A stretch of DNA of 6,872 nt from Alphaproteobacteria bacterium (GTDB lineage: Bacteria; Pseudomonadota; Alphaproteobacteria; RF32; CAG-239): the NCBI GenBank assembly GCA_017477035.1, contig JAFUXW010000258.1, positions 1 through 6,872 of the forward strand, read 5' to 3'. The position numbers and the translations under genes were made by a program. The notes beneath the pieces are model-generated. The model was not told where the DNA came from. It made no database searches and saw only the letters and a program-made list of their open reading frames with translations. Each line of letters opens with the position of its first letter. Positions within the stretch are counted from its first letter, which is position 1. This document shows, one piece after another, positions 1 to 5,511 of the stretch.

Positions 1-304
1 CCACATCGAGTTCGTTTCTGTTCAGACGAACAGTTTCGTGAACGTCACCCAATGTATCAAACTGCACACATTTTCCGTCCGGCCTTTTCTTGGCAGGATA
101 AGTCACGCGCTTAACCGGCAGAAGTAGTTCGCTCTGAACGAACTTCCTTTTCATAACATCAAGCACCTTAGGGGTTCCGTCGAGCAGAAGCCCTAAGCGA
201 CACGACTTGGCACCGTCTTTGTTTGTTTCTACGATGACAGCCCAAACGAGTCGATACTTGCGAGGAATTCCGAAGAATTCACGCAAAAACTTTTTGTTTA
301 CCAT
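1..304 (-). CDS. Hypothetical protein, 3' end beyond the left edge
   Basis: An open frame of 101 codons on the minus strand starts at ATG 304-302 and runs off the left edge without a stop, so only the N-terminal part is seen. The protein begins MVNKKFLREFFGIPRKYRLV and continues through a segment with GLLLDGTPKVLDVMKRKF. It is basic, with no signal peptide or membrane segment, and I do not recognise the family. An in-frame TAA lies three codons upstream, so this is the first possible ATG start, but no Shine-Dalgarno sequence precedes it and translation initiation is uncertain. By hand count about 141 of the first 300 bases are G or C, richer than the neighbouring gene. Leucine codons include several CTC and CTG and only one TTA, unlike the TTA-rich neighbour. 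It is divergent from the 568-residue gene. That it is a real gene is inferred from the long open frame and codon structure. Confidence 0.6.
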   Translation of the reverse strand, partial: MVNKKFLREFFGIPRKYRLVWAVIVETNKDGAKSCRLGLLLDGTPKVLDVMKRKFVQSELLLPVKRVTYPAKKRPDGKCVQFDTLGDVHETVRLNRNELDV

Positions 305-338
305 ACTAATTTAAATTAATAGAACTTGAGTATCTTTA

Positions 339-367
339 TCTATATCATCGTTTATTTTCTATGTCAA
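339..367 (-). promoter_or_regulatory. Candidate promoter for the left-edge gene
   Basis: On the minus strand a consensus -35 TTGACA (367-362) is followed after 17 bases by TATAGA (344-339), with TG one base upstream of the -10 (extended -10 type). It would start transcription near 332, about 30 bases before the ATG at 304. A second minus-strand TTGACA (380-375) has only AAATAA at the matching distance and is less convincing. Confidence 0.45.
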
Positions 368-371
368 TAAA

Positions 372-408
372 TTTTGTCAAATTTTATTTTTAGACATTGT
401 TGACAAAA
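372..408. repeat. 9-bp inverted repeat overlapping the plus-strand -35
   Basis: TTTTGTCAA (372-380) and TTGACAAAA (400-408) are perfect inverted arms 19 bases apart. The right arm contains the -35 of the 568-residue gene, and the left arm contains a minus-strand TTGACA. It could be an operator in the divergent promoter region, or simply two opposed -35 elements in AT-rich DNA. A regulatory role is inference. Confidence 0.35.
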
Positions 409-427
409 CAAAATACTGTGCTATAAT
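400..427 (+). promoter_or_regulatory. Strong sigma-70 type promoter for the 568-residue gene
   Basis: A perfect -35 TTGACA (400-405) and a perfect -10 TATAAT (422-427) are separated by 16 bases, and TGC directly precedes the -10 (extended -10). Transcription would begin near 434, giving a leader of about 20 bases. The leader carries AGGGAG at 439-444, nine bases before the ATG at 454. This is the best housekeeping-type promoter in the window and suggests high basal expression unless it is repressed. Confidence 0.85.
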
Positions 428-453
428 CTACTTAATATAGGGAGATAATAAAT

Positions 454-2160
454 ATGGTTGATAAGAAAAAAGGCGGTATTTTAGTTGACGATATGCGTGA
501 TTATGCCTTAATTACGCTGATGAAGACCATTCGCCGTTTGGAACTTTTGGATGAAAAACGCAATAACGAATCCGATATTACAAAAATAAGAAGATATATC
601 GGAATGTTTGTGCAGAAAGCTTTTAATGGAAAAACTGAAGAAAATAATGCCAATTCCGTATTTGATAAGTTTCCGGAAGTTTTGGAAATAGCCGAAGAAA
701 AAGATGAAGCAAAAGCCGATACCCTTACTAAAGAGTTGATGAAAACATGGCGCAAAGCCTTGTTAAATCAGATAACCGAATATAAAAAGCTTTCCGAAAA
801 CGATTGCGAAACCGTTATTTTAAACGCTGAAAAAGTTTATGATGAAGTCTTTAAACCATATATTGAAACCCACAACAAAGCTCGCCGCAATAAAGATAAT
901 CAAATTGACCGTAAAGAATTTGTAAAATCCGTTATGAGCGGAGATATGAATGAAGACGTAGAACGTATTGTTTTATCAGCCAAAGAAAATGTTATTAAAA
1001 AGTTGAAAGAACGAAAAAGCGATACCCAAAGCAAACCTCTTTTCAAGGAAGAAATTAATAGCGTTGTGCAGGGATTGGACGTAAGTTACTCTATTTCTCG
1101 CAATAGTGATGCCGTTAAACAGGCAAATCGCAAAGTGCGCAGCTATTTCAGTAAAGCCGATGCAGCGAGCTATCGTAAAGACTATCCTAAAGATTTCACG
1201 GCTCGTCCTATAAAAGAAGGCTCAAAAGAAGATGCACTTATGTATCAAGGATGTTTAGCAAGCGCAGGATACAATCAAGTTCATTTAGGAATTCGTCCGT
1301 CAGCTGATAGCTTTAACGATTTCAAACGAATTATAAAGAAAAACTATCCTCATGACTCCGAAGAAGTTATCAATAAATCTTTGGGAATAGCTAAAAATGC
1401 CGGCGAAGACGCCCAATTTGAAGCGTTTTCCGATGTAGGAGCTTCCTACTATACTCAGTTATTGGGCGGATTTATTGATTTACGTAAAAGTATTGTACCT
1501 AATGAGCCTGTTAATTCCAATATCGTTGTTTCATTAAAGAAATATATTGATGGTATGTCTGCCGGTGTTCAGGATGTCCATGTCATGTCCCTTTTATTAC
1601 CGGAAAATGACAGTGGCAGAGGTACTGTTAAACAAGAACAAAGCAAAGAACAGCACACGAATATGGATCATAGCAATATTCCGGTTGCGGCAGCAATTCA
1701 GCTTTATATTAAGTTGCATCCGGAATTGGGTGGTAATTTAGAGCCAAACAAGCTTAAACTTGATAAACTTTTAGATTTAGCAGAAAAAGCAGCTCCGTTA
1801 GTTGATAATATCGCTAACCACCGTCTTGTGGTCAGCAAGGCCGTTAATGATTTACTTGAACCTAACGGGCAGTTTATTTTAGGCAAAAAAAAGGATAACT
1901 CAATTTTAGCCGTTCGTTATTCTTTGCCGAAGATTCAGGAAGTTCTGGGGACAATGTTTGGTTCTGATAGTAAAAAACTTGAGCGTTATAAAGAAGCCTT
2001 TGCAAAATACTCCAAGGCAGATAAACGCGGGATAATCACTACTAATCTCAATTTACCAGAACACTCGGATATTACAAAGGCTCGCAAAGAAAACTCTTCG
2101 GATAAAAATATTTTAGACATTAGAGTTGTGACTGAAAACGCTTTAACAATAGGAAAGTAA
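454..2160 (+). CDS. Hypothetical protein, 568 residues, charged and soluble
   Basis: I do not recognise this protein. It has no signal peptide or membrane segment. It is rich in Lys, Glu, Asp and Asn and reads as mostly helical, with charged amphipathic stretches around residues 15-60, 75-135 and 165-190. The middle (about 255-345) is more balanced and contains GYNQVHLGIRPSADSF (272-287) and SYYTQLLGGFIDLRK (331-345), which looks like a folded core. A polar linker follows at about 384-407, then a helical segment at 410-465 and a C-terminal region ending LTIGK. Residues 144-155 faintly resemble an EF-hand loop, but the first metal ligand is Arg. The ATG is fixed by AGGGAG nine bases upstream and a strong promoter. 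The gene is monocistronic, divergent from the left-edge gene and convergent with the 231-residue gene. Codons 478-480 (AAA AAA AAG) form a slippery run. A cytoplasmic protein or a signal-less secreted protein are both possible; no function is assigned. Confidence 0.9.
   Translation: MVDKKKGGILVDDMRDYALITLMKTIRRLELLDEKRNNESDITKIRRYIGMFVQKAFNGKTEENNANSVFDKFPEVLEIAEEKDEAKADTLTKELMKTWRKALLNQITEYKKLSENDCETVILNAEKVYDEVFKPYIETHNKARRNKDNQIDRKEFVKSVMSGDMNEDVERIVLSAKENVIKKLKERKSDTQSKPLFKEEINSVVQGLDVSYSISRNSDAVKQANRKVRSYFSKADAASYRKDYPKDFTARPIKEGSKEDALMYQGCLASAGYNQVHLGIRPSADSFNDFKRIIKKNYPHDSEEVINKSLGIAKNAGEDAQFEAFSDVGASYYTQLLGGFIDLRKSIVPNEPVNSNIVVSLKKYIDGMSAGVQDVHVMSLLLPENDSGRGTVKQEQSKEQHTNMDHSNIPVAAAIQLYIKLHPELGGNLEPNKLKLDKLLDLAEKAAPLVDNIANHRLVVSKAVNDLLEPNGQFILGKKKDNSILAVRYSLPKIQEVLGTMFGSDSKKLERYKEAFAKYSKADKRGIITTNLNLPEHSDITKARKENSSDKNILDIRVVTENALTIGK
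1885..1898 (+). other. A8 tract with A-AAA-AAG slippery heptamer and -1 stop
   Basis: Eight adenines at 1885-1892 lie in frame as AAA AAA AAG (codons 478-480). Bases 1887-1893 therefore form A AAA AAG, the heptamer used for programmed -1 frameshifting in dnaX of enterobacteria. After a -1 slip the next codons are GGA and TAA (1896-1898), giving a protein of about 481 residues that lacks the last 88. I see no convincing stimulatory hairpin or upstream Shine-Dalgarno-like element, so the site may be incidental. Confidence 0.35.
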
Positions 2161-2166
2161 CAAAAA

Positions 2167-2199
2167 AATCTCTTGCCATATAAAGCAAGAGATTCTTTT
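2167..2199. terminator. Bidirectional intrinsic terminator between convergent genes
   Basis: AATCTCTTGC (2167-2176) and GCAAGAGATT (2185-2194) form a perfect 10-bp stem with an 8-base loop. On the plus strand it is followed by CTTTT (2195-2199), ending the 568-residue gene whose stop is at 2158-2160. On the minus strand it is followed by a run of T from the A tract at 2162-2168, ending the 231-residue gene whose stop is at 2203-2201. The minus-strand T run is the stronger. Confidence 0.9.
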
Positions 2200-2200
2200 A

Positions 2201-2896
2201 TCATTTAGGCCACAATTCAGAAATATCAGTAAACGATATTACAGAAGCCGGCAATTGGCACCATACCTGGCCGATTTTTTTTCTGAAACTTATGCAATTA
2301 CATTGTAATTTGTCTTCAGAAAAAGTGAAAGATTCCATATCTACACTTATCTCATCTCCACATTTAATGTTCATCAGCGCCAATTTTGCAGTATTCATGC
2401 TCTTTTCAGACATATTACTGAAAAGCCCATTTGGCTCGTTTATACATAAGCACACCGGCAATGATGGCATATTTCGACACATATTGCCTGTTGAAATACA
2501 TACCGCATCCAACCTCAGCCAAACATTATCCGAAAAGCCGACGTATACTTTATCTACAACCGCCGTTATAGACACCTTTCCGCCGGACAGTAAATAATCT
2601 CTGTTCAATTCCGAAAGGATATCATACACTGGCTTATAAGCCTTTCGTGTCAAATTTTCGGGAAATACTACACCGCTCTCATTTTTCTTGAGGCGAATAT
2701 TATCCCCGACATAAACCGGTTCGTTATCAATAACCGGAACTGCCGTATATAACAATTCCCGCGGCTGTGACAGCTCAACTGATTTGCCGTTTTTGAAAAC
2801 AACTTTTCCAGCCATAAAAGTAAAACTGGCATTGTCATCCAATACCACATTGACCGTTCCTTCAATAGAAATGCAGCCTTCAAAATAATTTTCCAT
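2201..2896 (-). CDS. Hypothetical protein, 231 residues, probably beta-rich
   Basis: I do not recognise this protein. The frame runs from ATG 2896-2894 to TGA 2203-2201. It has no signal peptide or membrane segment. Alternating hydrophobic and polar stretches suggest beta strands: 7-18, 23-37, 47-70, 107-120, 124-135, 180-192 and 199-206. A helical segment lies near 84-101. Nine cysteines are present (8, 133, 140, 149, 151, 179, 199, 201, 213), including CLC at 149-151 and CNC at 199-201, but without a regular zinc-binding spacing. The 179-206 segment (CGDEISVDMESFTF and on) is vaguely like an OB-fold strand pattern, which is only an impression. No Shine-Dalgarno sequence precedes the ATG. 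A second ATG at 2900-2898 overlaps it and opens a six-codon frame (MYGKLF) ending at 2880. The gene has its own promoter after the pnp terminator and converges on the 568-residue gene. Confidence 0.85.
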   Translation of the reverse strand: MENYFEGCISIEGTVNVVLDDNASFTFMAGKVVFKNGKSVELSQPRELLYTAVPVIDNEPVYVGDNIRLKKNESGVVFPENLTRKAYKPVYDILSELNRDYLLSGGKVSITAVVDKVYVGFSDNVWLRLDAVCISTGNMCRNMPSLPVCLCINEPNGLFSNMSEKSMNTAKLALMNIKCGDEISVDMESFTFSEDKLQCNCISFRKKIGQVWCQLPASVISFTDISELWPK

Positions 2897-2930
2897 ACAT
2901 TTTATTTTTTAATTATACAAATTTTGTCCA

Positions 2931-2958
2931 AATATATCATATAACAAGTTAATGTCAA
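2931..2958 (-). promoter_or_regulatory. Promoter for the 231-residue gene
   Basis: On the minus strand a perfect -35 TTGACA (2958-2953) is followed after 16 bases by TATATT (2936-2931), five of six matches to the -10 consensus. Transcription would start near 2924, about 28 bases before the ATG at 2896. A perfect TATAAT at 2917-2912 lies closer to the gene but has no -35 at a suitable distance. Confidence 0.6.
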
Positions 2959-2960
2959 GC

Positions 2961-2989
2961 AAAAAACCGCAGACCTTACATCTACGGTT
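2961..2989 (-). terminator. Intrinsic terminator after pnp
   Basis: As minus-strand RNA, AACCGUAGA (2989-2981) pairs with UCUGCGGUU (2973-2965) over nine pairs including one U-G wobble, with a seven-base loop, followed by a T run ending at 2961. On the plus strand the wobble becomes a C-A mismatch, so the hairpin is best formed on the minus strand. It lies 25 bases after the pnp stop (3017-3015) and directly upstream of the next promoter. Confidence 0.88.
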
Positions 2990-3014
2990 CTTTTCATTTA
3001 CCCTTATGCAAAGA

Positions 3015-5138
3015 TTATTTATTTTCCAAATCTTCGCCGTTTTCTTGGTTAACACGCTTTGCCGACAGTTTGATTTTGCCGCGATTATCGGTACCCATAC
3101 ATTTAACCCACATGGTATCGCCTTCTTTGTAGAAGTCGGAAACCGAGGCAATACGTTCGTTCTTCACTTCGGAAATATGAACCAAACCTTCGGTCTGACC
3201 AAGGAAGCGAACAAATGCACCAAAGTCCATAATTTTGGTTATTGTTCCTCTATAAATTTTACCGACTTCTGGTTCTGCTACAATACCGGTAATTATATCA
3301 ATCGCCTTCTGGCAATTTTCAGCATTTGCGGAAGCAATCAATACCACACCGTCATCACTGATTTCAATTTTTGTATTGGTTTGTTCGATAATTTCACGAA
3401 TAACTTTACCGCCGGAACCGATAACTTCACGGATTTTATCAACCGGAATCTGCATACTGTAAATACGAGGAGCTTTCGGCGAAATTTCCGGACGAGGAGC
3501 TGCCAAAGCTTTAGCCATTTCACCCAAAATGTGAATGCGTCCTTCGTGTGCTTGTGCCAAGGCATTTTGCATAATTTCTTTGGTAATGGACGTGATTTTA
3601 ATATCCATTTGCAAAGCGGTAACACCGTCTTTGGTTCCGGCAACTTTAAAATCCATATCACCGAGGTGATCTTCGTCACCTAAGATATCGGTCAAAATAG
3701 CAACTCTGCCATCATCTTCCTTAATCAAGCCCATAGCAATACCGGCAACCGGCTTTTTCATCGGCACACCTGCATCCATCAAAGACAGGCAAGTTCCGCA
3801 AACAGTGGCCATAGAAGAAGAACCGTTGGATTCCATAATATCGGAAACTACTCTCAAAGTATAAGGGAAAACTTCCTTATCTTTCGGCAACATCGGATGA
3901 ATGGCGCGCCATGCCAATTTACCGTGACCTATTTCACGACGTCCCGGCGTACCTAATCTTCCGCACTCACCAACCGAGAACGGCGGGAAGTTATAATAAA
4001 GCATAAAATCTTGCTTATATTCATTCATCAAACCGTCCACCAACTGAGCGTCATCCGGTGTTCCTAAAGTAGTAACCACTAAAGCCTGAGTTTCACCGCG
4101 GGTAAACAAAGCGGAACCATGTGCTTCCGGCAACAAGCTTACTTCGCATTGAATCGGACGAACCGTTTTAGTATCACGTCCGTCAATACGGTGACCGGTA
4201 GAAAGGACTTTTTCACGCATTGTGTGATGCATAACATTTTCAATAGCATCACCAACAAAAGCTGTTTCGACTTCGTTTTCTTCCGGTACGGTAGCCTTAA
4301 CTTCTTCTGCCAACTGCCCCAAAACAGTAGCACGTTCCTGCTTATCGGTAATACCGAAAGCAGCTGTATATCTGTCACCGAATTCTTTCATAATGCGATT
4401 ACTTAAATTAGTATATTCCTCAGGAAAAGTCGGAACTTCCCACTTTTCTTTACCGGCTTCGGCTGCTAATTCTTTAATCATTTTAATAACGCCTTGAAAG
4501 CTTTCAAAACCGAACATTACCGAGCCGAGCATCACTTCTTCGGAAAGTTCATTTGCCTCAGACTCTACCATTAAAACGCCTTCTTCAGTACCGGCAACCG
4601 TCAATTCCAAATCAGAAGAAGCTTGTTGCTCAATAGTTGGGTTCAAAATATATTCGCCGTTTTTGTATCCCACTTTTGCAGCACCAATGGGTCCCATAAA
4701 CGGAATACCGGAGACAGCCAACGCCGCAGATGCGGCTACCATAGAAACCACGTCAGAATCGTTTTTCTGATCATGTGAAAGCACAGTGCAAATAATCTGT
4801 ACTTCATTTTTGAAAGCATCCGGAAACAACGGACGAATTGGTCTGTCAATTAAACGAGAAATCAAAATTTCACGTTCGGAAGGCTTGCCTTCTCTTTTTA
4901 CGAATCCGCCGGGAATTTTACCGGTAGCATAATATTTTTCCTGATAGTTAACGGTTAAAGGAAAGAAATCTTGATCTGCCTTTACCTCTTTTGCGGCAAC
5001 CACCGTTGCAACAACTACTGTTTCTCCATACGTTGCCACAACCGCGCCGGTTGCCTGTCTGGCAATTTTACCTGTTTCTAATATTAATTTACGCCCGCCC
5101 CATTCTATTTCTTTACGGCATACTTTAAAATCTATCAT
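3015..5138 (-). CDS. pnp: Polyribonucleotide nucleotidyltransferase (PNPase)
   Basis: PNPase is a cytoplasmic, phosphorolytic 3'-to-5' exoribonuclease that releases nucleoside diphosphates from RNA and can also add 3' tails. It acts as a trimeric ring and takes part in mRNA decay and RNA quality control. The protein is 707 residues, normal for the family. The first RNase PH-like core contains GKIPGGFVKREGKPS (73-87) and LIDRPIRPLF (96-105). An alpha-helical linker lies at about 240-310. The second, catalytic core contains GSALFTRGETQAL (341-353), GRREIGHG (399-406), the phosphate-binding SNGSSSMATVCG (437-448) and ILGDEDHLGDMDFKVAGT (485-502) with its acidic metal ligands. A KH domain follows, with GSGG at 574-577, then an S1 domain at about 622-695 and a very short tail. 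The start chosen is ATG 5138-5136, giving MIDFKV. AAAGGA (5153-5148) is nine bases upstream, and it would lie inside the coding region if an in-frame ATG six codons earlier were used. It is the last gene of the ligA-truB-rpsO-pnp run. Confidence 0.98.
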   Translation of the reverse strand: MIDFKVCRKEIEWGGRKLILETGKIARQATGAVVATYGETVVVATVVAAKEVKADQDFFPLTVNYQEKYYATGKIPGGFVKREGKPSEREILISRLIDRPIRPLFPDAFKNEVQIICTVLSHDQKNDSDVVSMVAASAALAVSGIPFMGPIGAAKVGYKNGEYILNPTIEQQASSDLELTVAGTEEGVLMVESEANELSEEVMLGSVMFGFESFQGVIKMIKELAAEAGKEKWEVPTFPEEYTNLSNRIMKEFGDRYTAAFGITDKQERATVLGQLAEEVKATVPEENEVETAFVGDAIENVMHHTMREKVLSTGHRIDGRDTKTVRPIQCEVSLLPEAHGSALFTRGETQALVVTTLGTPDDAQLVDGLMNEYKQDFMLYYNFPPFSVGECGRLGTPGRREIGHGKLAWRAIHPMLPKDKEVFPYTLRVVSDIMESNGSSSMATVCGTCLSLMDAGVPMKKPVAGIAMGLIKEDDGRVAILTDILGDEDHLGDMDFKVAGTKDGVTALQMDIKITSITKEIMQNALAQAHEGRIHILGEMAKALAAPRPEISPKAPRIYSMQIPVDKIREVIGSGGKVIREIIEQTNTKIEISDDGVVLIASANAENCQKAIDIITGIVAEPEVGKIYRGTITKIMDFGAFVRFLGQTEGLVHISEVKNERIASVSDFYKEGDTMWVKCMGTDNRGKIKLSAKRVNQENGEDLENK

Positions 5139-5174
5139 ATTTTTCTTTCCTTTCATACATCTTTTTAAACCTCA

Positions 5175-5198
5175 CCCGATCAGGCATCGGGATTTTTT
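5175..5198 (+). terminator. Hairpin with T tract on the plus strand, in the rpsO-pnp spacer
   Basis: CCCGAT (5175-5180) and ATCGGG (5186-5191) form a 6-bp stem with loop CAGGC. On the plus strand it is followed by ATTTTTT, the form of an intrinsic terminator. No plus-strand gene lies upstream, so it might stop antisense transcription. On the minus strand the same hairpin lacks a T run (TGAGGTTT follows), so it should not be an efficient terminator between rpsO and pnp. Confidence 0.5.
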
Positions 5199-5199
5199 A

Positions 5200-5223
5200 G
5201 GGGTTACGCTCAAGCATAACCCC
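5200..5223 (-). promoter_or_regulatory. RNA hairpin in the rpsO-pnp spacer, possible processing site
   Basis: As minus-strand RNA, GGGGUUAUGC (5223-5214) pairs with GCGUAACCCC (5209-5200) over ten continuous pairs with loop UUGA. One pair is a U-G wobble that becomes a C-A mismatch on the plus strand, so the minus-strand transcript is the better folder. No U run follows, only UAAAAAAU, so this is not a standard terminator. In Escherichia coli the rpsO-pnp spacer holds a terminator and an RNase III-cleaved hairpin through which PNPase represses its own mRNA. By position this could play a similar part, but the stem is shorter than a classic RNase III substrate. The role is inference. Confidence 0.55.
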
Positions 5224-5241
5224 ATATTTTGTCCGTTAAAA

Positions 5242-5511
5242 TTACTTACGTAAATCTAACTTTTTAATGATAGCCTGATATCTTTCTTCGCTAACGCTCT
5301 TCAAGTGGTCTAGCAAGTGACGACGACGGCTTACCATCTTCATCAAACCTAAACGAGAGTGTAAATCCTTTTTATGAACATTGAAGTGTTCAATCAAAGT
5401 ATTAATTCTGTAGGTCCAAATAGCAATTTGAACTTCCGGACAACCGGTATCATTTTCGTTAGCACCGTATTTAGCTACGATTTCTTTTTTAATTTCACTG
5501 TTTATCGACAT
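5242..5511 (-). CDS. rpsO: 30S ribosomal protein S15
   Basis: S15 is a primary 16S rRNA-binding protein of the 30S platform and also forms a bridge to the 50S subunit. The protein is 89 residues, the usual length, and helical. The family signature is clear: DTGCPEVQIAIWTYRIN (21-37), then HFNVHKKDLHSRLGL (42-56) and SRRRHLLDHLK (61-71), ending in KKLDLRK. In most bacteria the motif at 21-28 reads DTGSPEVQ; here Ser is Cys. The start is ATG 5511-5509, preceded by AAGGA (5524-5520) eight bases upstream, inside the end of truB. Start and truB stop overlap by 17 nt in different frames, suggesting translational coupling. The downstream spacer to pnp is structured. No S15-binding autoregulatory leader can be recognised, because the region upstream is truB coding sequence. 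Confidence 0.98.
   Translation of the reverse strand: MSINSEIKKEIVAKYGANENDTGCPEVQIAIWTYRINTLIEHFNVHKKDLHSRLGLMKMVSRRRHLLDHLKSVSEERYQAIIKKLDLRK

Noticed and set aside
883..918. EF-hand-like loop in the 568-residue protein (residues 144-155)
   Set aside because: Asp at 5, Ile at 8 and Glu at 12 match the loop, but position 1 is Arg, position 3 is Asn and Gly6 is Asn, and no second loop is present. Calcium binding is not supported.
2912..2917. Perfect TATAAT on the minus strand close to the 231-residue gene
   Set aside because: No -35 lies at 15-19 bases. TTGGAC is only 8 bases away and TTGTTA is 24 bases away. The TTGACA-TATATT pair upstream is better placed.
2952..3683. Plus-strand open frame of 243 codons opposite pnp
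   Set aside because: It lies wholly antisense to the conserved KH, S1 and catalytic regions of pnp and its product is low-complexity (Phe and Asn rich), typical of a shadow frame.
5139..5156. Earlier in-frame ATG start for pnp (MKGKKN extension)
   Set aside because: The six extra codons contain the AAAGGA ribosome site for the ATG at 5138, and PNPase normally begins near MIDFKV.
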